Shown: piece after piece, positions 26,388-35,632 of the stretch | How positions within the stretch are numbered: position 1 is the stretch's first letter | Layout: the number at the start of each line of letters is the position of its first letter | From: Opitutaceae bacterium | Lineage (GTDB): Bacteria > Verrucomicrobiota > Verrucomicrobiia > Opitutales > Opitutaceae | Length of the DNA: 64,000 nucleotides | NCBI GenBank assembly: GCA_028284385.1 | Contig: JANQRT010000045.1 | Location: 150,197 to 214,196, forward strand | Direction: 5' to 3' | Program-made: the position numbers and the translations under genes | The notes under the pieces: generated by a model | Database searches by the model: none | The model's input: the letters and a program-made list of their open reading frames with translations, nothing else | What the model was told of the DNA's origin: nothing

Positions 26388-27440
26388 CTATTCTTTGGCC
26401 GCTATGATTTCCGTAAGAATTCTACCGATCTTTTGTTTATTCCTGTCGGCTTTCTTTGGAACCACTTTATGGGCAATGACCATATTTAATTTCGGTACCA
26501 CGATGATGAATTGGCCTAAATAGCCCTGAGCCGAAAACATCCCCTCCCAATTTTCAGACTCTTCCGGCCGGTCCCAGATCCACCACATGTGGCCAAAGGA
26601 CCATGGACGATTCCTCATCCTTGGCGGATTCATTTCCGAACGTGGAGTGACAATTTCGGAGGTCGTCTTTCGTACCCAATCTTCGGAAACAATGCGCTCT
26701 CCATTCCATATTCCTTTTTGGAGCATGAGCTGTCCGATTCTCGCCATATCGCGAACAGACAGGTGCATATGATAGGATGGGAAATCGGAATGAGAAAGGT
26801 CTCCTCCCTTCTTGTGAATCTTGCGCTTGAAGTCTCTCATTCCAAGAGGAATCGCGAGCTCCTGTTCGAGAGCGTCGAATATGTCAACTCCCGTTTCCTG
26901 TTCAAATATGTGACCGGCCACGTTGAAGTCCCAGTTGCTGTAAAGCCAGTATTCACCTGGGCCATACGATCCTCTCTCCGGAGCTTCTTTAAGATCGTCT
27001 CCACCGTTTGAGGCAGGATGGAAAACGCCCGACCTGGAGTTAATGATGTCGTAGATAGTGGCTTGTTTCTCCTGTTCCGAAAGCGATTGCTGGTCGTCGA
27101 TTCCCAATTCAGCGAGAGTCTTGGACAGGTCAATCTTCCCGCGCTCTATGTAGATGCCGTACAAAATAGAGAGAACGCTCTTTCGACAGGAAGCGATGTA
27201 TGAGAGTTGCTTAATATTTCCGTATTGATAGATCGCCTCGCCATCGACGAGTACGAGCAGTCCAGTAGTGTCCGCCTTTTCCCGAATAAATTGATCGAGC
27301 TCCTGGAATGCGGAATCTGAAAATCCAAGCTCGGAAGGTTTGGCAGTAGGCCAGGTCTTTCCGATGTCTTGCGGACTTGCGACTAAAAGAGCGGTTAGAA
27401 GAAAAAAACTGCTGAATGAAAAAAGAGCTGTCTTTATCAA
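26388..27440 (-). CDS. Secreted serine hydrolase (class C beta-lactamase family)
   Basis: 350 aa with a signal peptide (1-21). Catalytic SxxK motif is Ser84-Cys-Arg-Lys87 (context YIASCRKSVLS), and a YSN motif follows in EYWLYSNWDFN. C-terminal GHMWWIWDRP and AQGYLGQFIIVVPKLNMVIAHK match the penicillin-binding-protein/esterase fold. It may be an esterase or peptidase rather than an antibiotic resistance enzyme. No ATG precedes the signal peptide; the start is TTG at 27440. It is convergent with the NHL gene and monocistronic. Confidence 0.88.
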   Translation of the reverse strand: MIKTALFSFSSFFLLTALLVASPQDIGKTWPTAKPSELGFSDSAFQELDQFIREKADTTGLLVLVDGEAIYQYGNIKQLSYIASCRKSVLSILYGIYIERGKIDLSKTLAELGIDDQQSLSEQEKQATIYDIINSRSGVFHPASNGGDDLKEAPERGSYGPGEYWLYSNWDFNVAGHIFEQETGVDIFDALEQELAIPLGMRDFKRKIHKKGGDLSHSDFPSYHMHLSVRDMARIGQLMLQKGIWNGERIVSEDWVRKTTSEIVTPRSEMNPPRMRNRPWSFGHMWWIWDRPEESENWEGMFSAQGYLGQFIIVVPKLNMVIAHKVVPKKADRNKQKIGRILTEIIAAKE

Positions 27441-27548
27441 AACAAGATGGAGATAGAGTTGAGTTTAAATGTGGAGAGTGCGCTGACAGCTCTACTTAAG
27501 CTCGGTTCCTGTATTTATCGATTGGAATCGATTACAGTCATTCCCTGA

Positions 27549-28694
27549 TCACTTTACGAATTCCCATTGATCCTCCGGCAGATGAAGGAAGGCAGCGAGC
27601 TGGGACGCTTCTTTTTCAAGGGCGTTTTTGAAGGTTTTGGATCTCGGGGCTTTATCAATGTATCCGATTTGCAGATTCAATCTATCATTTACAACATTAG
27701 CATTCGCCCAGCCGATGACGTAATCTCGCCAAAGAAGAGGCAGAGCGTAGTAGCCGCGTTCTCGCTTGGCGGCTGGAATGTAGGCTTCTAATCGATAAGT
27801 CCAGTTCCATAGATGCTCGAAGCGGTCCCGGTCGCGAACCAGAGGATCGAAAGGAGCCAGAAAGCGAACCTGAGCGCCGGGCTCGACAATCGGGTCTTTC
27901 GGTTTTACCCAAATGTATTCGATGCCGTCGATGACTTCCTGTTGAAATCCATTTGACTCCAGAACTTCATTCATCAGGGCTTTGCGTCGCGATGGCTTGG
28001 ATACGATATGCTTGAGGCAATTGAGTGTGCGGGTGAGAGTTTTCTTGTCGATAGGAGAACAAAAGCAAGCGATGAGGAAGGCAAGGGTTCGAAAACGCGT
28101 TTCGGGAGAATGCGCTTTATTCGGATCGGGGGCCCGCTGGTAAAGGCGAACGCCCTTTCTCCTGCCCGCAACGCGAAGATAGCCATAATGATGCAGCTTC
28201 TCGAGAGCTCGCTTCGTGGCCTTCGAAAAACCTCCCCACGCGTTTCGGGTTCGCTTCGATCCGAAGGTCGTTTCCAGGTCTTGCGGATGTACGTGACCGT
28301 TGTTTCCTACGTGCTCGAGCACCTCCTTCTCTAAGCTGGAAAGCGTATACTTCTCCCTTGGATAGAGCAGCTGCGAGTGGGTGCGTGACAGAAATCCGTA
28401 GACGAAGAGAAAATCCTCATCGACTTCAAGTTTTGGATACCGTTTTTCGAGGTCGCCCGCTTGGTAGCCCTTGACGCGATGTCTCAGAATGAGATCCTGA
28501 GCGCGAGCGGGACTACGAATCGGATCCGCCTGCAGAAAGCCGAGCTTCTCGATGGCTTTTTTGACAGTAGTCGGCGGAAAGAGCGTGTTAGCGATAGCGA
28601 TTCTCCGAAGGCGGTGCATATCGGTTGGCGGCATAAGGCGTCGATACAGACTCATCGCTGGTATTAGGACAAGGGCGTTTCTGATGTTTGACAT
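27549..28694 (-). CDS. AlkX/YcaQ-type winged-helix DNA glycosylase family protein
   Basis: 381 aa. Matches the HTH_42/DUF1006 family of DNA glycosylases that unhook interstrand crosslinks: the LGFLQADPIRSP segment carries Gln55-x-Asp57, the QxD motif typical of the AlkX/YcaQ branch rather than the QxQ of AlkZ. Further family segments are YGFLSRTHSQLLYPREKY, SKATKRALEKLHHYGYL, APFDPLVRDRDRFEHLW and ALPLLWRDYVIGWANANV. Cytoplasmic; a housekeeping-like DNA repair gene inserted among carbohydrate genes. Met21 (MPPTDMHRLRR) may be the true start, as the preceding residues are not conserved in character. Confidence 0.85.
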   Translation of the reverse strand: MSNIRNALVLIPAMSLYRRLMPPTDMHRLRRIAIANTLFPPTTVKKAIEKLGFLQADPIRSPARAQDLILRHRVKGYQAGDLEKRYPKLEVDEDFLFVYGFLSRTHSQLLYPREKYTLSSLEKEVLEHVGNNGHVHPQDLETTFGSKRTRNAWGGFSKATKRALEKLHHYGYLRVAGRRKGVRLYQRAPDPNKAHSPETRFRTLAFLIACFCSPIDKKTLTRTLNCLKHIVSKPSRRKALMNEVLESNGFQQEVIDGIEYIWVKPKDPIVEPGAQVRFLAPFDPLVRDRDRFEHLWNWTYRLEAYIPAAKRERGYYALPLLWRDYVIGWANANVVNDRLNLQIGYIDKAPRSKTFKNALEKEASQLAAFLHLPEDQWEFVK

Positions 28695-28820
28695 GAAAAC
28701 CGTTCAATTCGCATTAGCTTCTTCTGTATTCCCGACACAACCCACCCTTTCAATTTACATCGGCTTTTGCTAACTGTTAAGCGGCAAGCGTGTTTGAATC
28801 CGAAAATTCGGCGAACCACT

Positions 28821-30365
28821 ATGGCCGCTATGCAAACTGCGAGATTGAAAATGACACGTGATCTGAGAACGACGTTTTTCCTGATTGTGGCGAGTTTCAG
28901 CGCGATTTTGGCTCTCGGTAGTAGCTACTATGTTAGCTCCATCAATGGGAATGACAGGAATCCGGGCACATCGAAAGATAACGCTTGGGCGAGTTTGGAC
29001 GCAGTGAATAATCGGGAATTCAATGCGGGCGATCAGATTTTGTTCGAGACTGGGAGCGTATTTAAAGGGCAACTAAGACTGGAAAGCTCTGGAGCGTTGG
29101 GAAATCTGATACGGGTTGGAAAATATGGAGATGGCCCGAAGCCTCGCATCGAGGCCGAGGGCAGATTCGACGAAGCAATTCTTGTGCGTAACTCCGAATA
29201 CATCGAAATCGCCGATCTAGAGGTCACCAATTTCGGCGACGAAAGGAAAGTCAAGCGAGCCGGAGTACGAATAAGTATCCACAATTTTGGCACTGCTCGC
29301 CAGATTACGCTTAGGAACTTGTATGTTCATGACGTAAACGGCGTTAACTACAAGAAGATCAGCCAGGAGGAGTTTACCGAGACGACTGGGATTACCTGCG
29401 ATAATTCCGGCACGCACACGCCGAGTCGCTACGACGGTTTGCTTATCGAGAATTGCCGCCTGCTGAGAACGGATCGCGATGGGATCGCAACGCGGAGTAC
29501 GCACAAGGATCGGGAGTCCAATTGGTTTCCCAATTTGAATGTCGTCATTCGGGGCAACGTGATTGAGGACATTGGCGGCGATGGAATTGTTGTGCGCGGG
29601 TGCGACGGCGCATTGATCGAGCGAAATCTTGTTATGAAAGGGAACCAGCGCTGCCCGGACTACGCGGCGGGCATTTGGCCTCACAGCTGCGACAATACGG
29701 TGATCCAATTCAATGAAGTGTGTTTCCTCAAAGGCACGTTGGACGCCATGGCATTCGATTCGGATGGTAATTGCCGCAACACTACGATCCAGTACAATTA
29801 CAGTCACGACAATGAAGGGGGATTTTTCATGGTGTGCGGCGGCAAGAGCAATATTGGCAACGTCATTCGCTATAATATTAGCCAAAACGATCGGCACCGT
29901 TTGATTTACATCACTGGCGCTATGCGCGATATCGAAATCTATAACAATGTAGTCTATATCGGCGAAGGAATCGAGGCTTGGGCAGTTTGGCCAGGTGGAG
30001 GGAAAAATGGATACGCGAGCGATGTGAGGTTCGCGAACAACATATTCTATTTCGAAGGAGAGGGAAAATACAACTTCGGAGAAATGGATTACCTCGTTTT
30101 GGAGAACAATGCCTTCTACGGAAATCATGTGGATCTGCCCGTTGGCAAGCGAAGGGTCGAGCAAGATCCCCTGTTTAAGGATGCTGGATCAGGAGGAATG
30201 GGATTCGACAGCCTAGAGGGCTACCAATTGCAGGGCGATTCTCCTCTTGCTAAAGCGGGAATCCCGATTGACAACAACGGCGGGCGCGACTTTTGGGGCA
30301 ACCAGGTATTGAATGGGCGAATACCATCGATTGGAGCCTTCCAGATAGCAGCGCAGTCCGATTAA
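28821..30365 (+). CDS. Secreted right-handed beta-helix protein 1
   Basis: About 514 aa. A signal peptide (core FFLIVASFSAILALGSS) precedes YYVSSINGNDRNPGTS, a common opening of beta-helix enzymes, then about ten helix coils (VIRGNVIEDIGGDGIVVRG, IQYNYSHDNEGGF, VIRYNISQND). Polysaccharide lyases and some glycosidases (PL6, GH141 and others) have this fold; no catalytic residue set can be assigned. Paralogous to the 45141 protein along most of its length. Starts at 28821, 28830 and 28851 are in frame; none has a clear ribosome binding site, and 28851 gives the most compact signal peptide. Monocistronic, convergent with the kinase. Confidence 0.87.
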   Translation: MAAMQTARLKMTRDLRTTFFLIVASFSAILALGSSYYVSSINGNDRNPGTSKDNAWASLDAVNNREFNAGDQILFETGSVFKGQLRLESSGALGNLIRVGKYGDGPKPRIEAEGRFDEAILVRNSEYIEIADLEVTNFGDERKVKRAGVRISIHNFGTARQITLRNLYVHDVNGVNYKKISQEEFTETTGITCDNSGTHTPSRYDGLLIENCRLLRTDRDGIATRSTHKDRESNWFPNLNVVIRGNVIEDIGGDGIVVRGCDGALIERNLVMKGNQRCPDYAAGIWPHSCDNTVIQFNEVCFLKGTLDAMAFDSDGNCRNTTIQYNYSHDNEGGFFMVCGGKSNIGNVIRYNISQNDRHRLIYITGAMRDIEIYNNVVYIGEGIEAWAVWPGGGKNGYASDVRFANNIFYFEGEGKYNFGEMDYLVLENNAFYGNHVDLPVGKRRVEQDPLFKDAGSGGMGFDSLEGYQLQGDSPLAKAGIPIDNNGGRDFWGNQVLNGRIPSIGAFQIAAQSD

Positions 30366-30418
30366 CGATGCGCGCTGAACATCGGTTTCGCAAGCCTGAT
30401 CCTACTTGAGGACAGTCC

Positions 30419-32344
30419 CTAGTTCAGTTCAGGCTGGCGGCAACCAGTGTCGAGATGTTTTTCAAGCATGCTTTTCAAGCGATCGATTTTCAGTGGTTTG
30501 GTCAAATGATCGTTCATTCCAGCCTCGAGAGATTTCTTGCGGTCCTCTTCGAGAGCGTTAGCCGTTAGGGCAATTATAGGGAGTTCGCTTTGATCCGTAT
30601 CCAAGTTTCGGATTGTTTCGGTAGCTTGGAAGCCATCCAGCACCGGCATCTGGCAATCCATGAGAACGAGGTCGAAGGACTCCTTTTGAACAGCCGCCAC
30701 TGCCGCTTGGCCATCTTTCGCGATAGAGGAATGGTGTCCGAGCTTCTTGAGAAAGCGAGCGACGATGCGACAGTTCACGTCGTTATCGTCGACAACCAGG
30801 ATCTTAGAGCCCAAGGCGCTGGCCTCTGCCGGACGATCCGTCTTGCTGGACTTTTCTCGTTTTCGTTCGGGCAACTCCACGGAACAGGTCGTGGAGAAAA
30901 GCGAGGTCAGCGTCTTGACCAAGGGTCCTTGGCGTATTGGCGTTTTGACAACTTCATGGAAGACTGGATCGGGCAAAATGATTCGGTTGTCTGAAAGCGG
31001 AATCGCGGCTACGAATTTTGAATGGGTTGCAGGCCAAGCCTTGCGAAGAGCCGTTCTTACTTCCTTAACAGGCAGATCAGTAGACTCGAAATCCCAAATC
31101 AGAGCATGAAATCGAGTCGCAATCGACTTCAATTGCTTCTCCAAATCGTCTAGCGCGCTGATTTCCGACAAGGTCGTATCGAAGCATCCCCATGCTCGCA
31201 AATGACTGACCAAGGATTCGGCTGAGTGGGACCCGTTGGATCCTACGATCAAAAATTTTCGCTGGCGAACCTCTGCCGGAAGAGTGATGGATGCTTGGGC
31301 GCCTCGAGGTTGTTTTTCGAAAGGAAGCGTGAACCAGAAACGGGATCCCTTATCGACTTCACTCTCCACTTCGATGTCTCCGCCCATGAGATTGACCAGC
31401 TTCTTGGATATCGCTAAACCGAGTCCAGTACCTCCGAATTCGCGAGTGTGCGACTCGTCGACCTGTGAGAAGAGTTGGAACAGCCTGCAAACCTTATCCT
31501 TAGGAATGCCGATGCCTGTATCCCGTACGGAGAATTCCAGCGACACGTTTTCGCCCCAGACCTTCTCACGTTTCACATCGATGGATACGTAACCTTTTTT
31601 CGTGAACTTGATCGCGTTTCCCGCGATATTCAACAATACTTGACGGATGCGTTGACTGTCTCCCACCAAGAGGCAGGGAACGTCGGGATCGATGTTAGTT
31701 TGCAGGTCGATCCCCGCTTCGGAGAGCCTACCCGCCAAAAGGCCTACCACGTCGTCAACGAGGGTCAGCAAGTCAAAAGGATGCGGATCCACACTCATTT
31801 TCCCCGCCTCGACTTTCGAGAAATCGAGAATATCATTGATAATCCCCAACAAGGCCTCCGCAGAATTGTAAGTAGTTTCCGAATACTCTCTTTGCGTAGC
31901 AGTCAGCTCAGTATCCAGTAGCAATTCCGACATGCCGAGAATACCATTCATGGGCGTCCTGATCTCGTGGCTCATGTTGGCTAGAAACTGGCTTTTCGCC
32001 TTGTTGGCGTTTTCGGCAGATTCTCGGGCTAGTTGAGCATCGTTGACGATATTGATCATTGCTCGACCCATCTCATTGCTTTTGGAAATGCGCTTATGTA
32101 GTTCCTTTAATTTGGTGGAACGGATCTTGGTCAAGGTTTGCAGATAGAGATTTTCCTTAGACAAGGTCGAGACAGCGCGCCATTGTTCAGCTAACTGACT
32201 CTCGAGGATCGTCGCCCGAAGCTCGACCATTTTGAACTGAAGCAGCAACTCCCTGTTTTGTCGCCGCTGGCGAAAGGACGAGTGCATAGCGCCCAGCAAC
32301 GTAAGAACCGTCAGTATTAGAAATATTATGACCACCGACGACAT
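30419..32344 (-). CDS. Hybrid histidine kinase/response regulator
   Basis: 641 aa. One N-terminal membrane helix (4-20) and a coiled-coil linker replace any periplasmic sensor. HisKA with His126 ([18 protein letters not shown]), HATPase with N-, G- and F-boxes ([32 protein letters not shown]), a degenerate receiver (about 365-480; acidic pair lost, VGSNG in place of VDDN), then a complete receiver with phospho-acceptor Asp563 ([13 protein letters not shown]), Thr and Lys. No DNA-binding or Hpt domain follows. The start lies 9 bp after the stop of the Amt-PAS gene, so the two form an operon; the kinase is expected to take its input from that protein. Confidence 0.93.
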   Translation of the reverse strand: MSSVVIIFLILTVLTLLGAMHSSFRQRRQNRELLLQFKMVELRATILESQLAEQWRAVSTLSKENLYLQTLTKIRSTKLKELHKRISKSNEMGRAMINIVNDAQLARESAENANKAKSQFLANMSHEIRTPMNGILGMSELLLDTELTATQREYSETTYNSAEALLGIINDILDFSKVEAGKMSVDPHPFDLLTLVDDVVGLLAGRLSEAGIDLQTNIDPDVPCLLVGDSQRIRQVLLNIAGNAIKFTKKGYVSIDVKREKVWGENVSLEFSVRDTGIGIPKDKVCRLFQLFSQVDESHTREFGGTGLGLAISKKLVNLMGGDIEVESEVDKGSRFWFTLPFEKQPRGAQASITLPAEVRQRKFLIVGSNGSHSAESLVSHLRAWGCFDTTLSEISALDDLEKQLKSIATRFHALIWDFESTDLPVKEVRTALRKAWPATHSKFVAAIPLSDNRIILPDPVFHEVVKTPIRQGPLVKTLTSLFSTTCSVELPERKREKSSKTDRPAEASALGSKILVVDDNDVNCRIVARFLKKLGHHSSIAKDGQAAVAAVQKESFDLVLMDCQMPVLDGFQATETIRNLDTDQSELPIIALTANALEEDRKKSLEAGMNDHLTKPLKIDRLKSMLEKHLDTGCRQPELN

Positions 32345-32353
32345 GGCTCAGCT

Positions 32354-34270
32354 TCAGTTTCGGTCGTCTGACTCTCCCGCAAGCTGATAAGGAGGCTCCT
32401 TGCCGGTATCGGCGCAGAGTTGATTGATTTCCTGTTTCAGCTCCATCATGCGCGACTCGCGATCGATGGCCAGAGAGTTGAACGCTTCTATCTGTCTGAC
32501 TTTTTCCTGGAGTTCTTCACTAGTCCGCTCAGCCTCGTCTTTAGCCACTTTAAGCTGCTGTTGGTAATTTTCGGATACGGACCGGTCTCTCATCCTAACC
32601 GTTCTCACTTCCTGGTTACCCACAATGCCTTTGACTGCTTCCAATTCGATGGGGAAGCGATCACCGGATTTTTTCAGTCCAGACAGCTTGAGGTTCGACA
32701 GGGCATTTTCGCTCCCTCCCGCATATTCAATGAATTCGTCGAATGACGCGAAGTTGGCATCCACTTCCGAACCGAGCAGCGCCCATATAGACATCAAACC
32801 GAGTTCCTTGGCGTCGTATCCAAACATCGATTCGGCGCCTTGATTAGCGCCCAGGATTCGCCCTTCCTTAGAGCAAGTCAGAATCCCGTCCTTGGTGTCA
32901 CGAATAATGAGTTCGTTGCGAGCAACGGTTTGTTCAAGAGATTCGAGGACTTGATTGTACCGGGCAGCGATCTGCCCGACTTCGGTGAAAGGCTCTACGG
33001 AGACGCGACGCGAAAGATCCAAGTGTCGAGATTGGGACTCCATTTCCCGGAGGAGGTCCAAGTGCTCGGTCGTGGTGTTGTGCTCCGTCGCGTTCAAGCC
33101 CTTAAGCTCGTCTTCCGCGCTGACGCGAAACCGAATCGTATTTCGTAATGAAAAAAGTATTACGTAGGCAGACCCGAAACTGAAAATAGCGCAGACGCAG
33201 ACTCCCAGGGCCTGTACTCCCAATTGCTCCAGTCTGCCGTAGCCTTGAGCAAAGGCACTGGTGTCGCCAAACAAGGCGACGGCCAACGTTCCCCAGACCC
33301 CTGCAGCCGAGTGGACCGCGAAAGAACCCACTACGTCGTCAAGACGCCAGCGCTCCAAGAGCTCATCGGCGAGGGCCATGAATATCGCGCCGACTGCTCC
33401 GATGATCAACGCTTCCGGAGCGGAGACGATGTGGCAGTTCGCAGTGATAGCGACTAGGCCGGCAAGCAAGCCGTTCATGCAACACTTGATTTCCGGATAC
33501 CGATTTCTTTGCCAGCCAATGATAAGAGCCATGATCATTCCGCTGCTGGCCGCGAGAATCGTATTGGTAACGATACTTGGCACCTCGCCGCTCCAAGCCA
33601 AGGTACTTCCGCCGTTAAAACCAATCCAGCCGAAGCAGAGGATCAACGCCCCGAGCATAGCTAGAGGAAGACTTTGCCCTGGGATCGGTCTTGATCCGCC
33701 GTTTTCCTCGAAGCGGCCCAGCCTCGGACCGAGAATAATGATTGCAGCCAAGGCAACCCAACCGCCAACGCTGTGCACGACGGTTGAACCGGCGAAGTCG
33801 ATAAAACCCATTGATCCCAGCCAACCGCTATCGCCTTCAAGAGCGCCTCCCCATGCCCAGTGCCCAAAGACTGGATAGACGAAAGCTGAAACGAAGATCG
33901 CGATCACCAGGTACCCTTTGTAGCTCATCCTTTCGGCCACCGCTCCTGAAACGATAGTGACCGAGGTACCGCAAAACATGGCCTGGAAAATGAAGAACGC
34001 AGTCAGCCAAGGCGCGTCTGATCCCGTATTGACAAAAAAGCCTGAGGAGCCCACCAAGCCGCCGCTAGTCAGGCCAAACATCAGGCCGAATCCGACCATC
34101 CAATACAGCATGATCGATAAGCCGAAATCCGTCAGATTCTTCACCGCGACGTTGATGCTGTTCTTAGTGCGCGTACAACCGCTTTCGAGGCAGAGAAAGC
34201 CGGCTTGCATAATAAATACAAGGCCGGCGGACACGATAATCCAGAAAATGTCGAGTGAGTGAGATTCCAT
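32354..34270 (-). CDS. Ammonium transporter-domain sensor protein (Amt-HAMP-like-PAS)
   Basis: 638 aa. Residues 1 to about 400 are a full Amt channel domain with 11 membrane helices: ESGCTRTKNSINVAVKNL, WVALAAIIILGPRLGRF, and both pore histidines (GSTVVHSVGG and DDVVGSFAVHSAAGVWG). It continues with a HAMP-like linker (about 405-455), a PAS domain (about 458-560: IIRDTKDGILTCSKEGRILG, MFGYDAKELG) and a coiled coil (565-620). Amt domains fused to signalling domains are known as ammonium sensors/transducers. Retained pore histidines suggest ammonium still reaches the pore. There is no kinase in the same protein; the kinase is the next gene, 9 bp downstream. No glnK/glnB gene is near. Confidence 0.93.
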   Translation of the reverse strand: MESHSLDIFWIIVSAGLVFIMQAGFLCLESGCTRTKNSINVAVKNLTDFGLSIMLYWMVGFGLMFGLTSGGLVGSSGFFVNTGSDAPWLTAFFIFQAMFCGTSVTIVSGAVAERMSYKGYLVIAIFVSAFVYPVFGHWAWGGALEGDSGWLGSMGFIDFAGSTVVHSVGGWVALAAIIILGPRLGRFEENGGSRPIPGQSLPLAMLGALILCFGWIGFNGGSTLAWSGEVPSIVTNTILAASSGMIMALIIGWQRNRYPEIKCCMNGLLAGLVAITANCHIVSAPEALIIGAVGAIFMALADELLERWRLDDVVGSFAVHSAAGVWGTLAVALFGDTSAFAQGYGRLEQLGVQALGVCVCAIFSFGSAYVILFSLRNTIRFRVSAEDELKGLNATEHNTTTEHLDLLREMESQSRHLDLSRRVSVEPFTEVGQIAARYNQVLESLEQTVARNELIIRDTKDGILTCSKEGRILGANQGAESMFGYDAKELGLMSIWALLGSEVDANFASFDEFIEYAGGSENALSNLKLSGLKKSGDRFPIELEAVKGIVGNQEVRTVRMRDRSVSENYQQQLKVAKDEAERTSEELQEKVRQIEAFNSLAIDRESRMMELKQEINQLCADTGKEPPYQLAGESDDRN

Positions 34271-34606
34271 AACTAGAGCGTTGAACGAAGTCCGACAATC
34301 GTTGCTAAATAGATCGTTAAAAAGCCCTGAACATTAAGCGGATTTAGCGATGAATATGTAATTTTGGATACGAAAAACGAAAAAGAGGATTGGCTAGATC
34401 CCATCGAATCGATTTCATTCATCGATCATCCTCATGATTGTGAAAACTATTCATAAATCCGCCGCTTTTTGGCCTCTTGGAAACCGGCATAATATCAATG
34501 GTCTTCGCCACGTATCTAAGCTTGCAGCCGTTCTAATAGGTTACGGTTAACCAAGATCCTTTTCTTAAGGGATTGCCTGTTTCGGCAAGTGACCTGAGGA
34601 AGGGGT
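34271..34606. other. Intergenic region between Amt sensor and LamG lipoprotein
   Basis: Divergent promoter region with no gene. Most of it is AT-rich. A small hairpin TTGCC-TGTTTC-GGCAA (34573-34588) lies upstream of the GAGGAAGGG ribosome binding site of the lipoprotein gene. No sigma-70 pair stood out. Confidence 0.4.
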
Positions 34607-35470
34607 ATGTTCTTGCTTCCCCCCCAGCGTATTCCGCTCTTCCCATTGCTATCTTGCCTCTCAGCCGTCCTCCTCATTAGTGGTTGCGGCCGTGAAGGAA
34701 CGACGAACGACGAGGATGGATCTTCGCCCATAGTCAATCGAAGCGAAGAGGGGCTACTTGTGCTCTATAGATTCCTCGAAGGACAGGGCGACATAGTGGA
34801 GGACCTTTCGGGAGTGGAGCCGCCGCTTCCTCTGGCTATTTCGCGAAACGAGAAAAATGAAATCGCCTGGGTATCCGGAGGAGGGATACGAGCGACTCCA
34901 GAAGACTACAAGATCGACGTTAGCTCCATGGTAGGCACCCTTTCCAGCGCCGGTCCCGCAACGAAAATTATCGATGCGATTAAGACGAATGGTTCGTTCA
35001 GCGTGGAGATTTGGGGCAAACCGACCAATGTCGAGCAACTCGGTCCGGTTCGACTCGTCTCGATTTCCGGCGGAAACGGTTCGCGTAACGTTACCATCGG
35101 CCACGCGGGTCCTGCCTATGATTTCCGCATTCGAACGACCAAGGTAAACAAGAACGGTCTGCCTTCCCTGCGCACAAAAGATTCCTTTCAGGCGAAGGCC
35201 GAACTGACGCATATCGTTCTCACCTATTCAGACAGTGGAGGTAAAGTTTATATCGATGGCGAGCTCGTCGACTGGTTCTTTTACGAAGGCGTCGAGCCCG
35301 GCCCTGACCTTATTGGTGGCCTGGAAAACTGGGACGACTCGTTTCCACTCATCTTGTTCAATGAAACGAGTGGAGATCGTGCTTGGACAGGCGAACTCTA
35401 CCTAGTCGCTTTCTACGATCGCGCATTGGACTCGGAGGAGGTCATGCAAAACCTGCATGCGAAATTCTGA
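34607..35470 (+). CDS. LamG/concanavalin-like lipoprotein
   Basis: 287 aa. A signal peptide with a lipobox (SAVLLISGCGRE, Cys at about 27) predicts a lipid-anchored protein. The body has the LamG-type jelly-roll pattern: GLLVLYRFLEGQGDIVEDLSG, NGSFSVEIWGKPTN, TYSDSGGKVYIDGELV, and WTGELYLVAFYDRALDSEEV. It probably binds carbohydrate at the cell surface. A strong ribosome binding site (GAGGAAGGG) supports the ATG. It precedes an iduronate-type sulfatase and an SMP-30-like gene on the same strand. Confidence 0.85.
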   Translation: MFLLPPQRIPLFPLLSCLSAVLLISGCGREGTTNDEDGSSPIVNRSEEGLLVLYRFLEGQGDIVEDLSGVEPPLPLAISRNEKNEIAWVSGGGIRATPEDYKIDVSSMVGTLSSAGPATKIIDAIKTNGSFSVEIWGKPTNVEQLGPVRLVSISGGNGSRNVTIGHAGPAYDFRIRTTKVNKNGLPSLRTKDSFQAKAELTHIVLTYSDSGGKVYIDGELVDWFFYEGVEPGPDLIGGLENWDDSFPLILFNETSGDRAWTGELYLVAFYDRALDSEEVMQNLHAKF

Positions 35471-35632
35471 GCTTAGAAGATGGTTTATATGGATTTCATT
35501 GAATTCTCCTCTTCGCATTCGAATGCATTTCGAATGGACAGAACGCTTCTCGAGGGAGAAGCGTTGATCGGAAATCGATGCTTCATGTCGATTCGTATCT
35601 TGAAAATAAATACAATAAGCCCAATCCGTAAA

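Noticed and set aside
34440..34460. ATTCATAAA stretch resembling the GTTATTCRTAAC operator
   Set aside because: Only about 9 of 12 core positions match and it is not palindromic.
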